Assembly: GCF_001642935.1 (NCBI RefSeq) | Contig: NZ_CP016761.1 | Location: 3,658,001-3,722,000, forward strand | Origin: Fictibacillus arsenicus | GTDB taxonomy: Bacteria > Bacillota > Bacilli > Bacillales > Fictibacillaceae | DNA length: 64,000 bases | Direction of reading: 5' to 3' | Shown: positions 42,390 to 51,080 of the stretch, piece by piece | How positions within the stretch are numbered: position 1 is the first letter of the stretch | Layout: the number at the start of each line of letters is the position of its first letter | The notes under the pieces: model-generated | The model's input: the letters and a program-made list of their open reading frames with translations, nothing else | Databases searched by the model: none | Told to the model about the DNA's origin: nothing | Position numbers and translations under genes: made by a program

Positions 42390-43286
42390 TTATTTATCCA
42401 AACTCATTCCTTGATCTAGAGCGTCGCGAAGCGCGTCGCCGACAACATTAAACGCAAATACAACGAGCATGATCGCTATACCCGGAACGACGATCATATG
42501 AGGCGATGTCCACATATACTCTTGTCCTGCAGCGATCATCGCTCCCCATTCAGGAGTTGGCGGCTGTGCACCTAACCCTAGGAAACTTAATGATGCGGTC
42601 GATAGAATCGCCGTCGCCATTCTCATTGTGGCAAAAACGATGATCGGCGCTGCACAGTTTGGCAGAACATGCTTGAACATAATGCGAAGATCGCTCGCTC
42701 CAAGAGATTTCATGGCAATGATGTACTCTTGTTTTTTAATAGAGAGAACACTTCCTCTTACAATCCTTGCACAGGTTGGAATGGACCAAATACTGATCGC
42801 AATGACGACATTTACTAGGCTTGTCCCTAAGATTGCGATAACTAACATGGCTAGCAGAATACCAGGGAACGCAAACATTAAATCTACAAATCTCATAATG
42901 ATGCCATCTAGTCTTCTGTAATAACCTGATAGAAGTCCAAGGATCACACCGCCAACCAGTCCTAGACTTACCGCGCCGATTCCGACAAACAACGAAATTC
43001 TTGCCCCGTATACGATCCTGCTCCAAATATCCCGTCCGTAATTATCCGTCCCGAGCACATGGCCTTCTGTACCAATCGGCAATTCACTCAGTTCCAGGTT
43101 CTGCTTGTTCGGATCAACCCCAACGATAACTGGTGCCGCAAGAGCCATGAAAAGTTGTAAAGCAATGATCGCTAGTCCAACAATCGCCATTTTATTTTTG
43201 ATCAATCGTTTCCACGTTTTTAACAGGGCAAATTCTTTCTTTTTCTTATGTGCGGGCAATTGCTGTGTAACCACTTCTGTTGACAT
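42390..43286 (-). CDS. dppC: Peptide ABC importer permease (DppC/OppC-like)
   Basis: A 298-residue permease with one N-terminal helix, then five, and the OppC_N-type start (LLKTWKRLIKNKMAIVGL). The EAA-like loop is AMKSLGASDLRIMFKHVLPN. It should pair with the other permease. The order permease, permease, binding protein, ATPase, ATPase matches many dpp operons. Confidence 0.92.
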   Translation of the reverse strand: MSTEVVTQQLPAHKKKKEFALLKTWKRLIKNKMAIVGLAIIALQLFMALAAPVIVGVDPNKQNLELSELPIGTEGHVLGTDNYGRDIWSRIVYGARISLFVGIGAVSLGLVGGVILGLLSGYYRRLDGIIMRFVDLMFAFPGILLAMLVIAILGTSLVNVVIAISIWSIPTCARIVRGSVLSIKKQEYIIAMKSLGASDLRIMFKHVLPNCAAPIIVFATMRMATAILSTASLSFLGLGAQPPTPEWGAMIAAGQEYMWTSPHMIVVPGIAIMLVVFAFNVVGDALRDALDQGMSLDK

Positions 43287-43304
43287 GTTATCCCCCCTTC
43301 CCTT

Positions 43305-44246
43305 TTATTCGTAACTGATTCTCGGGTCGATAAAGGCATACACGATATCGACAATAAGGTTTACTAAAACAAAAAGTGTCGCTACAAGAAGAACCGAGCC
43401 TTGTACCATCGGAAAGTCACGGGCCGCAATCGATTCAATCATGAGCCTTCCTACTCCATTAATGGCAAAAACAGATTCTGTAATGATGGTTCCGCCAAGC
43501 AGGAATCCGAAGTTCAAGCCGATTACCGTAATGACTGGTATCATGGCATTTCTTAGACAGTGCATCATGATTACTGATTTTTCGCGAACGCCTTTTGCTC
43601 TGGCTGTTCTTACATAATCTGCCCGGATGACTTCGAGCATTGCCGACCGGCTCATTCGAGCGATCATAGCAGCTGAACCTGTACCAAGTGTTATGGCTGG
43701 TAGTGCAAGCTGTTTCATCCCTTCGATCGTCCAGAACGGTTCAGTAAGTCCGCCTACAGGAAACCACTGCAGGTTGACGGCGAAAATCAGGATCAATATA
43801 GCACCGAGCCAAAAGTTAGGTATAGAGATGCCCCCTAATGCGATGACAGTGCTTAATCCGTCAAACCATGTGTTATGTTTTAATGCAGATATAATGCCTG
43901 TTGTTACTCCGATTACGATTGCAACGATAATACTTGCAATCGCTAGATTCAGTGTGTTTGGAAACCGATCGATGATTGCTTCTGACACTGCTTGTTTCGT
44001 TTGATAGGAGAATCCTAAGTCACCCGTAAAGATACCTCGTAAATAATCAAAATACTGGGTAAGCAATGGTTCGTTCAAACCAAGGTTTTCTCTTATTGCC
44101 TCTACATCTTCCTGGGTTGCAGTTGGTCCGCCTATAATACTTGCAGGATCTCCAGGTGCAATGTGCATGCTCATGAAAACGATAAATGAAATGCCTATTA
44201 ACAAAAGAACTAGCTGGAAAACGCGCCTTACAATCAATCCTGCCAT
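43305..44246 (-). CDS. dppB: Peptide ABC importer permease (DppB/OppB-like)
   Basis: A 313-residue permease with six helices, of the DppB/OppB type: FIVFMSMHIAPGDPASII near the start and the EAA loop RTARAKGVREKSVIMMHCLRN. It is the first gene of the dpp-like operon. The 495 bases upstream of it hold possible control sites and a degenerate repeat array. Confidence 0.92.
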   Translation of the reverse strand: MAGLIVRRVFQLVLLLIGISFIVFMSMHIAPGDPASIIGGPTATQEDVEAIRENLGLNEPLLTQYFDYLRGIFTGDLGFSYQTKQAVSEAIIDRFPNTLNLAIASIIVAIVIGVTTGIISALKHNTWFDGLSTVIALGGISIPNFWLGAILILIFAVNLQWFPVGGLTEPFWTIEGMKQLALPAITLGTGSAAMIARMSRSAMLEVIRADYVRTARAKGVREKSVIMMHCLRNAMIPVITVIGLNFGFLLGGTIITESVFAINGVGRLMIESIAARDFPMVQGSVLLVATLFVLVNLIVDIVYAFIDPRISYE

Positions 44247-44304
44247 TTCCTCTTCACCTCTCCCCTTTTTTCAACTTTTCGATTACATTACGTACATTTA
44301 CATT

Positions 44305-44381
44305 CCGTTTGTTAACCTAAATTAGATTTTGAATTAACAAACGGTTTATTGTTTCTGATTATAAAATATATTCAGAATATT
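44305..44381 (-). promoter_or_regulatory. Control region of the dpp-like operon: 11-bp inverted repeat and CodY-like box
   Basis: CCGTTTGTTAA (44305-44315) is exactly complementary to TTAACAAACGG (44334-44344), with 18 nt between. TATATTCAGAATATT (44367-44381) matches the CodY consensus AATTTTCNGAAAATT at 12 of 15 positions. CodY controls dpp in B. subtilis, which makes this plausible. Neither site is proven. Confidence 0.4.
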
Positions 44382-44530
44382 TTCTATACGTTTTTATAAA
44401 CAAAATAAAATCACGACTATGTTCTTACAAGTTTTGAAAGAATGTGCGGAATTTTGTCCTATTAGAACGGAAAATGTAGTTATTTATACTTATAAAAAAG
44501 TTTCGAGGGGATTGATAGTGCTCACTGATG

Positions 44531-44660
44531 GGGTATGTAACCAGTCGATTGGTTTCCAGGCCGTAATTTTTGATTCTGTAATTATTTATAAGCCGTAATT
44601 TATTTTTCTAGGCTGTAACATTCATTTCCAGGCCGTAATTCTTCATTTATAGACTTTTCG
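44531..44660. repeat. Degenerate approx. 20-nt repeat array A
   Basis: Units centred on AGGCCGTAATT recur. The GTAA anchor starts at 44537, 44563, 44578, 44595, 44615 and 44635, and a weaker unit TTATAGACT follows. The last intervals are exactly 20 nt, the earlier ones are irregular (15-26). It lies between the Lrp gene end and the dpp start. No coding signal. Confidence 0.55.
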
Positions 44661-44676
44661 ACAAACCCACAGCCAT

Positions 44677-44722
44677 AAAAAAGAAAGGCCGCACGCCTAA
44701 ATTACTGGCATGCAGCCTCACC
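44677..44722 (-). terminator. Rho-independent terminator
   Basis: On the minus strand, AGGCTGCATGCC pairs with GGCGTGCGGCCT and a T-run follows. It ends the Lrp-type gene. Confidence 0.8.
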
Positions 44723-44741
44723 CTTTTCTATCATTCTTTTA

Positions 44742-45191
44742 TTATAGTTTTAATCCAGATCTGCTCTTGAATCTTCTTAAAAGAATATGCGATTCCACTC
44801 TGGAAATACCTTTGATTCCATAGAGTTCATTGTTTATGAATTTCTCCAGTGAAGGAAAGTCTTCCACTAATACGTGCATATGTAAGGTACTCGGCCCTGT
44901 CATCTGATAGCAGCTGGCCACACTTGGATTATTCACGAGCTTTTCCGCTACTTTTACGAGGTATGCCGGTTCACAGTCTACTTCGAAAAACGCTGAGACT
45001 GTTTTACCTGCCGCTTCTGAATCAATGACCACGCTGAACTTTTCAATAACACCTGCTTTTCTCATCTGGTTCACGCGCTCCCGAACAGAAACCCGGGAAA
45101 GGTTCAGCTCTTTACCGATCTCTGCATAAGACATTCTTCCATCTTGAGTCAGCAGCTCTAATATTTTTCGATCTGTATCATCTATTTTCAA
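44742..45191 (-). CDS. Lrp/AsnC-family regulator (YwrC-like)
   Basis: A 149-residue Lrp-type protein: HTH IDDTDRKILELLTQDGRMSYAEIGKELNLSRVSVRERV, then an RAM/AsnC ligand domain (VASCYQMTGPSTLHMHV). The start is taken as TTG 45191 after GGTGATTTTA. An ATG at 45224 has no ribosome site. In B. subtilis an AsnC-type gene (ywrC) sits among ywrABD. Here the same set is spread around the dpp operon, so it may control that cluster in response to amino acids. Confidence 0.85.
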   Translation of the reverse strand: MKIDDTDRKILELLTQDGRMSYAEIGKELNLSRVSVRERVNQMRKAGVIEKFSVVIDSEAAGKTVSAFFEVDCEPAYLVKVAEKLVNNPSVASCYQMTGPSTLHMHVLVEDFPSLEKFINNELYGIKGISRVESHILLRRFKSRSGLKL

Positions 45192-45467
45192 TAAAATCAC
45201 CACGTTTACTTTGAATGTGTTCATTGTAAGCGTTATTTTCTAAAAATTCAAATAAGGCTTAGGTGGACAACTGTATTACAACAGATAATCGTCCTCTATG
45301 ATAGGACAAAATGGTTATATACCTGTAAAAACCTTCAAATAGCTAGGACAGATGACTTAATTTAAGAAAAAAACAAAAAATGTTATAAAACAGCTGTTGC
45401 AAAATATAATCTGTTATAATACAATGCATTATAATCAAATCAAACAAAAAAACAGGAGGAATTTAAA

Positions 45468-45599
45468 ATGAAAAACTATCTTGAGCTTCACTTCAATATC
45501 CCAAAGAAAACGTGTGTCGAGTGTGGATGTGTGATTGAGGAGCAGCATGAATCTTACCTTTATGAGTGCGAACGCTGTATCGGAAAACACGAGAGGTAA
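45468..45599 (+). CDS. YhfH-like small zinc-ribbon protein
   Basis: A 43-residue protein with two CxxC pairs (TCVECGC and YECERCIG), the pattern of the YhfH family. ATG 45468 follows ACAGGAGGAATTTAAA. A TATAAT box with an upstream TG (TGTTATAAT) lies about 55 bases before the start. It precedes aceB but has its own apparent promoter. Function unknown. Confidence 0.75.
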   Translation: MKNYLELHFNIPKKTCVECGCVIEEQHESYLYECERCIGKHER

Positions 45600-45670
45600 A
45601 TTTTTTTACACATGTTGTTATATAACAATTAATATTTGTTTCATCTGTTCAATAACATAATCAGAAAGGA

Positions 45671-47272
45671 ATGTCGCTAAAAGTGAAAATTGATACGTCA
45701 AGTCTTCATGTAACAGGAAATACCCCGCCCGAATATGAAAAGATCTTAACACCTGGTGCAATTCTATTCTTAAAATCGCTTCATCTGCAATTTAATTCAA
45801 CGCGAAAAGAACTTTTGGAAAAGCGTAAGATCAAGCAAAAAGAAATTGATTCTGGGGTATTCCCCGCCTTTCTGAGTGAAACAGAGCATATCCGCAACAG
45901 CAATTGGACGATCGCTCCACTTCCTCAGGACCTTCAAGACCGCCGGGTTGAAATTACAGGACCTGTTGACCGGAAGATGATCATCAATGCTCTGAATTCC
46001 GGTGCAAAAGTTTTCATGGCTGATTTAGAAGACTCCAACTCACCGACTTGGGAAAATACAATTGAGGGCCAGATTAATCTAAAGGACGCGGTCAACCGGA
46101 CGATTTCTTTTGAAGGACCAAACGGGAAAAAATACCAGCTCAGGCATAATCCCGCTGTACTAATCGTTCGTCCCCGCGGCTGGCATTTAGAAGAAAAGCA
46201 TATTGTTGTCGACGGAGAACCGATGTCTGGAAGTTTAGTAGATTTTGGACTTTATTTTTATCACAATGCAAAAACGCTGATCGAAAAAAGTTCTGGTCCT
46301 TATTTTTATCTTCCTAAGATGGAAAGTCACTTAGAAGCACGACTCTGGAATGATGTTTTCATCTACGCGCAGGAACAGCTGGGCATTCCGAGGGGTACGA
46401 TTAAGGCGACTGTACTAATCGAAACCATTGTTGCCGCTTTTGAGATGGATGAGATTTTATATGAACTGCGCGATCATTCTGCAGGCGTGAACTGCGGACG
46501 CTGGGATTATATTTTCAGCTACATTAAGAAGTTCCGCAATCAGCCGCACGTGATTCTGCCTGACCGTTCCCTTGTTACGATGACTGTACCATTCATGAGA
46601 TCGTATTCTGTTCTTGCGATTAAGACGTGTCACAAACGGAACGCACCTGCAATCGGCGGTATGGCGGCACAAATTCCGATTAAAAATGATGAGAAAGCAA
46701 ACGCTGCTGCTTTTGAAAAAGTGCGTGCTGACAAAGAACGCGAGGCATCTGACGGTCATGACGGGACATGGGTTGCCCATCCGGGACTCGTACCTGTTGC
46801 TATGGAAGTGTTTGACCGAATCATGCCGCAGCCGAACCAGATCGACCGAAAACGAGAAGATGTCGTTGTAACGGCCGACGATTTAGTGGCTGTACCAGAA
46901 GGCGAAATTACAGAAGAAGGCTTGCGCGTCAACATAAGTGTCGGTATTCAGTACATCGCTTCATGGCTGAGAGGAAAAGGCGCAGCGCCAATCAATCACT
47001 TAATGGAAGATGCCGCTACGGCTGAGATTTCGAGAGCCCAAGTGTGGCAATGGATCCGCCATCCGAAAGGTGTTTTAAGTGATGGACGTAAAGTTACATT
47101 CGAACTGGTAGAGCAGCTAAAGTTAGAAGAAGTTCAAAAGTTGAAACAGCAAATGAGTGAGGATTCATTCAATAACGGCCGGTTTATGGAAGCGGTCGGG
47201 CTGTTCGATGAACTAATCCGCGAAGATGAGTTTCAAGATTTCCTGACTAACAGAGGCTATGACATTTTATAA
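45671..47272 (+). CDS. aceB: Malate synthase A
   Basis: A 533-residue malate synthase of the A type: [50 protein letters not shown]-like block, and [18 protein letters not shown], which carries the catalytic aspartate. It condenses acetyl-CoA and glyoxylate to malate. AGAAAGGA abuts ATG 45671, so a GTG at 45683 could be the real start. Isocitrate lyase follows, giving the full glyoxylate shunt, with a repeat element between. Confidence 0.95.
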   Translation: MSLKVKIDTSSLHVTGNTPPEYEKILTPGAILFLKSLHLQFNSTRKELLEKRKIKQKEIDSGVFPAFLSETEHIRNSNWTIAPLPQDLQDRRVEITGPVDRKMIINALNSGAKVFMADLEDSNSPTWENTIEGQINLKDAVNRTISFEGPNGKKYQLRHNPAVLIVRPRGWHLEEKHIVVDGEPMSGSLVDFGLYFYHNAKTLIEKSSGPYFYLPKMESHLEARLWNDVFIYAQEQLGIPRGTIKATVLIETIVAAFEMDEILYELRDHSAGVNCGRWDYIFSYIKKFRNQPHVILPDRSLVTMTVPFMRSYSVLAIKTCHKRNAPAIGGMAAQIPIKNDEKANAAAFEKVRADKEREASDGHDGTWVAHPGLVPVAMEVFDRIMPQPNQIDRKREDVVVTADDLVAVPEGEITEEGLRVNISVGIQYIASWLRGKGAAPINHLMEDAATAEISRAQVWQWIRHPKGVLSDGRKVTFELVEQLKLEEVQKLKQQMSEDSFNNGRFMEAVGLFDELIREDEFQDFLTNRGYDIL

Positions 47273-47298
47273 ATGGATGGTTTAAGGCTATTTATGTG

Positions 47299-47441
47299 AC
47301 CCTTCATTGACAAGTTGATTGGAGCGCAAGGTGCGAGACTCCTGCGGGACGAGTGGGACAGGTGAGACTCCTGAGGGCGCAAAGCGCTAGGAGGCTCACC
47401 GCCCGCCCCGCGGAAAGCGAGCATCTGGAGCGGAAATCAAC
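47299..47441. repeat. Dispersed Bacillaceae palindromic repeat, copy 2
   Basis: This 143-bp GC-rich element between aceB and aceA begins ACCCTTC and GTTGATTGGAGCG, and ends GGAGCGGAAATCAAC. Its ends are complementary (GTTGATT/AATCAAC). It shares many blocks with the copy at 4936-5137 but lacks the 60-nt insertion. A strong hairpin here could reduce aceA expression from an upstream promoter. Confidence 0.75.
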
Positions 47442-47481
47442 CACTTCTACAAAAAAATAAAAACATTAAGGAGAGGGACTA

Positions 47482-48768
47482 ATGACTAATTCACGTGTGG
47501 AGAAGCTTAAGGAAATGTGGAAAAATGAGGAGCGCTGGCAAGGAGTAAGCCGCCCTTATACAGCGGAAGAGGTTATCCGTTTGCGCGGATCGATCGATAT
47601 TGAACATACCCTTGCAAAACATGGGGCAGAAAAATTCTGGAACATCCTTCAAAATGAAACATATGTAAACGCTTTAGGGGCTTTAACGGGGAATCAGGCT
47701 GTTCAGCAGGCAAAGGCAGGTCTGAAAGCCGTATACTTAAGTGGTTGGCAGGTCGCAGCAGACGCCAACCTTTCTGGAAACATGTATCCGGATCAAAGTT
47801 TGTATCCGGCGAACTCTGTGCCACACGTGGTAAAACGTATAAACTCTGCTCTTCAGCGCGCAGATCAGATTCAGCATTTAGAAGGTGGAAATGAAGTGGA
47901 TTACTTCTTGCCAATTATAGCGGATGCTGAAGCCGGGTTCGGCGGACAGCTAAACGTATTTGAACTGATGAAAGGCATGATCGAATCTGGCGCTTCCGCT
48001 GTTCACTTTGAAGATCAGCTGTCTTCTGAGAAAAAATGCGGACATCTTGGCGGAAAAGTGTTGCTTCCGACTCAGACGGCGGTTCGGAATTTGATTTCGG
48101 CTCGCTTGGCAGCTGACGTGATGGGTGTTCCGACTGTGCTGATCGCCCGTACGGACGCTGATGCGGCTGACTTAATTACGAGCGATATCGACCCGGTTGA
48201 CCAGGAATTTATTACTGGTGAGCGTACAGCTGAAGGATTCTATCGTACAAAAGCTGGTCTGGATCAAGCGATCGCGCGCGGTTTGGCTTATGCGCCATAT
48301 GCTGATTTAATCTGGTGCGAGACATCTGAACCAAACTTAGAGCAGGCACAAAAGTTTGCGGATGCGATTCATGAACAGTTCCCTGGCAAACTATTAGCCT
48401 ACAACTGCTCGCCGTCTTTCAACTGGAAAAAGAAGCTGGATAATGCGACGATCGAAACATTCCAACAGCAGCTTGCGGCGATGGGCTACAAGTTCCAGTT
48501 CGTAACTTTGGCTGGCTTCCACGCGCTGAACCACAGCATGTTTGAATTAGCAAAAGGCTACAAATCTCGTGGAATGGGTGCATATTCTGAGCTGCAGCAG
48601 CGCGAGTTTGATAGCGAAATCGACGGATATACCGCTACCCGCCATCAGCGTGAAGTAGGAACAGGCTACTTTGATGAAGTAACACAGCTCGTTTCCGGTG
48701 GTACAGCTTCTACAACAGCATTGAAAGGATCTACAGAAGAAGATCAGTTTCAACAGCAGGAAGCTTAA
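47482..48768 (+). CDS. aceA: Isocitrate lyase
   Basis: A 428-residue isocitrate lyase with the catalytic motif [12 protein letters not shown] (active Cys) and blocks [31 protein letters not shown] and [13 protein letters not shown]. It splits isocitrate into glyoxylate and succinate. AAGGAGAGGGACTA precedes ATG 47482. With aceB it allows growth on acetate or fatty acids. A strong terminator follows. Confidence 0.96.
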   Translation: MTNSRVEKLKEMWKNEERWQGVSRPYTAEEVIRLRGSIDIEHTLAKHGAEKFWNILQNETYVNALGALTGNQAVQQAKAGLKAVYLSGWQVAADANLSGNMYPDQSLYPANSVPHVVKRINSALQRADQIQHLEGGNEVDYFLPIIADAEAGFGGQLNVFELMKGMIESGASAVHFEDQLSSEKKCGHLGGKVLLPTQTAVRNLISARLAADVMGVPTVLIARTDADAADLITSDIDPVDQEFITGERTAEGFYRTKAGLDQAIARGLAYAPYADLIWCETSEPNLEQAQKFADAIHEQFPGKLLAYNCSPSFNWKKKLDNATIETFQQQLAAMGYKFQFVTLAGFHALNHSMFELAKGYKSRGMGAYSELQQREFDSEIDGYTATRHQREVGTGYFDEVTQLVSGGTASTTALKGSTEEDQFQQQEA

Positions 48769-48810
48769 CTTCGTTGTATAGATAGAATAAGTGAATAGGA
48801 TAAATATAAA

Positions 48811-48847
48811 GAAAGGACAGGAGACGAGTGGCTCCTGTCCTTTGTTG
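48811..48847 (+). terminator. Rho-independent terminator
   Basis: AAAGGACAGGAG pairs with CTCCTGTCCTTT, followed by TGTTGGTT. It lies just after aceA. Confidence 0.82.
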
Positions 48848-48887
48848 GTTAGTTTTACGGTACGTGTTCTTTTATTTGTTACACGTC

Positions 48888-49003
48888 CGCTCAGGCTCAT
48901 TGGGGTTTCGCTCAAAAACGTCGAGTTACGCTCAAGATCCTCTTGCTACGCTCAAACTGCCTTTAGTTTCGCTCAAAATCTTCCTTTTTCGCTCAAAGTA
49001 CCC
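48888..49003. repeat. Regular 20-21-nt repeat array B (core CGCTCAAA)
   Basis: The core CGCTCA starts at 48888, 48909, 48929, 48949, 48970 and 48990, giving spacings of 21, 20, 20, 21 and 20. Five of six cores read CGCTCAA. The 11-13 bases between cores differ in each unit. The alternation of 20 and 21 breaks any reading frame, so the array is not coding. It sits in the convergent gap after aceA. Confidence 0.75.
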
Positions 49004-49021
49004 CTTTACATCATAAAAAAT

Positions 49022-49045
49022 GGGGACAGACCCGGGTCTGTCCCC
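49022..49045. repeat. Perfect 24-bp palindrome, REP-like
   Basis: GGGGACAGACCC is followed directly by its exact reverse complement GGGTCTGTCCCC. It sits 14 bases before the end of the ABC permease gene. The GGGG and CAGACCC blocks relate it to the other REP-like elements. Confidence 0.7.
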
Positions 49046-49058
49046 TACTATTTTACTA

Positions 49059-50018
49059 TTAAGCCTTCACGTCCCGCTTTTGGAAGACGGTAAACGTGAT
49101 TGCGAGCATGACTGCTGTGTAAATCGCTAGCATGCTGATGGAAAACGGAAGAGTTAAATCTTTGATCAGCTGGTTTTGCCCATCAATCAATGTACTGAGG
49201 TCCATGTTCGCAAACAGCGTGTAGATGATCCAGTCTTTGTTCGCGAGGAGCATCACGATCGTGTTTCCTGCAAACATCGTGAACATCGCTACACCAATCG
49301 CGACAGAGTTACTCATGAAGAGTGTTGAGATCATGAACGATAATGCGACTAGTGCAGTTAATTCAATAAATTCTACACCGATGTTCGCAAATACATATTC
49401 TACAACTGTTCGTTCTCTCACTTCCTGACTATCCGTTACGACTAGGTATGTCTGATCAATCCCGCCAAATCCATATGCGAGGCCGCCGACGAGCCATGTT
49501 GTCGCAATAACAACAAGCCACATGACAAACGCAAACCCAAGCGTCGCTAGAAACTTCGACAAAAGAATCTTCCATCTGCTGTAAGGACGGATCAGCAGCA
49601 TCTTAATCGTCCCTTTTGAAAACTCGCTTGATACGATATCACTCGCCACAACGATTACAAACAATCCGATCAAGGATGAAATTGGAGCCATTTCTTTCAT
49701 GTACTTCCACGTTGTTTTTTCATTGGGCGAAATGTCATTTTCAATGGCATATTCGTTTTGCTTGATGTTTGATTCAAGCATATCAATATAAATTTGATTC
49801 TCGTTATTTTTCTTAGCATCTTCCAGTGCTTTCTTATCATCTTCAAGCGTTTGTGTAAGCAATTGCTTCCAGTTATCATTCTCTACTTCTTCAGTCGTCA
49901 CTTTATCGTAAACCGCGACACCGATAATAATTAAAATAGGAAGTGCGATAAAAATCCACGTTCTGATTCTGCTAAAGATCTTAATCCATTCATTCGTTAA
50001 CAGGGACAGCCACTTCAT
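49059..50018 (-). CDS. ABC-2 type exporter permease
   Basis: A 319-residue protein with an N-terminal helix (about 21-40), an outer coiled-coil loop (residues 50-110, rich in lysine, asparagine and glutamate), and five later helices with EFSKGTIKMLLIRPYSRWKI, typical of ABC-2 permeases of the BcrB/NatB kind. It overlaps the ATPase gene by 29 nt. Together they form an exporter; antibiotic or ion export are usual roles. Substrate not known. Confidence 0.88.
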   Translation of the reverse strand: MKWLSLLTNEWIKIFSRIRTWIFIALPILIIIGVAVYDKVTTEEVENDNWKQLLTQTLEDDKKALEDAKKNNENQIYIDMLESNIKQNEYAIENDISPNEKTTWKYMKEMAPISSLIGLFVIVVASDIVSSEFSKGTIKMLLIRPYSRWKILLSKFLATLGFAFVMWLVVIATTWLVGGLAYGFGGIDQTYLVVTDSQEVRERTVVEYVFANIGVEFIELTALVALSFMISTLFMSNSVAIGVAMFTMFAGNTIVMLLANKDWIIYTLFANMDLSTLIDGQNQLIKDLTLPFSISMLAIYTAVMLAITFTVFQKRDVKA

Positions 50019-50940
50019 TCATATCGCCCCCTTTCTTTGTCATCTCTAAGAATCGCTCTTCAAGCGTCTTCGTTTTGCGTTGGATACCAACTACGAGAAC
50101 ACCAGCAAGCACCAGCTGTTTGTTAATCTCTGCAATCGATTTTACGTCAGAAGTCTGAACGATCAGTTCGTTCCCGCTTTCCGCCACAGCCAGCTCAGGA
50201 TTCATGTCAGAAAGAACCTGTTTCGCTTGTGTTAAATCGCCTTCGATCTGGAAATGAACCTTCACATCTGCTTCATCTTCCTGATTCGTGATCTCATCGA
50301 TTCGGACAAGCTTTCCATGCTGAATAATCGCAACACGGTCGCACATCATCTGCATCTCAGCAAGCATATGAGAAGAAACGATAACGGACGTCCCGTTGTT
50401 GGCAAGCATACGCAAATAGTTTCTCAAATCATAGATTCCTTGTGGATCAAGACCGTTAGTAGGCTCGTCTAAGATCAACACGTTCGGCTTATGTAAAAGT
50501 GCCTGTGCGACACCAAGACGCTGCCTCATTCCAAGTGAATATGTTTTTACTTTGTCGTGAATCGCATACTCTAAGTCTACGAGTTTAATTACTTCATCAA
50601 TTCTTTCCTTCGTAACGCCAGGCATGATCCGCGCATATTGCATTAAGTTTTTGTAGCCTGACATAAAATCATAAAGCTGCGGGTTTTCAACGATTGCCCC
50701 GACTTGTTCCATCGCTTTTTCATAGTTTCCGCGAACATTGGTGCCATTTATAAAAACATCACCGTCCGTGATCGAAATCAGCCCTACAATCATACGGATA
50801 GTCGTGGTCTTCCCCGCACCATTAGGCCCAAGCAATCCAAAGATCTCGCCTTCTCTGACAGAGAAAGATAAATCATCAACGATCGTCTTGCTCTTAATCT
50901 TTTTCGTCAAATTTTTAAGTTCCAACGTATGTGTCGTCAT
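49990..50940 (-). CDS. ABC exporter ATP-binding protein (BcrA-like)
   Basis: A 316-residue ABC ATPase with Walker A GPNGAGKTT, signature YSLGMRQRLGVAQ, Walker B VLILDEPTNGLDP and a C-terminal extension of about 90 residues typical of the CcmA/BcrA group. ATG 50940 has AGGAGGAACT upstream and is preferred to 50964. It is the first gene of a two-gene export operon. No two-component system or membrane regulator lies next to it. Confidence 0.9.
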   Translation of the reverse strand: MTTHTLELKNLTKKIKSKTIVDDLSFSVREGEIFGLLGPNGAGKTTTIRMIVGLISITDGDVFINGTNVRGNYEKAMEQVGAIVENPQLYDFMSGYKNLMQYARIMPGVTKERIDEVIKLVDLEYAIHDKVKTYSLGMRQRLGVAQALLHKPNVLILDEPTNGLDPQGIYDLRNYLRMLANNGTSVIVSSHMLAEMQMMCDRVAIIQHGKLVRIDEITNQEDEADVKVHFQIEGDLTQAKQVLSDMNPELAVAESGNELIVQTSDVKSIAEINKQLVLAGVLVVGIQRKTKTLEERFLEMTKKGGDMNEVAVPVNE

Positions 50941-51041
50941 AGTTCCTCCTATCCTATCTCTCAAACATATCCTGCACTATAGATACGATTAAGAATAGAA
51001 AATAGTTTCATAAATTTGTAAAATAATCCATTTTAATGGAT

Positions 51042-51080
51042 AGGGGTGGGGGTAGGGGTCTGACCCCTACCCCCACCCCT
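51042..51080. repeat. Perfect 39-bp palindrome, REP-like
   Basis: AGGGGTGGGGGTAGGGGTC (51042-51060) and its exact reverse complement (51062-51080) flank one central base. It has the same GGGGTCTGACCCC centre as 21030-21067, with longer arms. Its end overlaps the stop codon of the transporter gene at 51079. Confidence 0.75.

Noticed and set aside
51042-51080. G-quadruplex at the G-rich palindrome arm
   Set aside because: Only three G-runs of four or more lie on one strand before the arm turns to C-runs; the hairpin is the more stable form.
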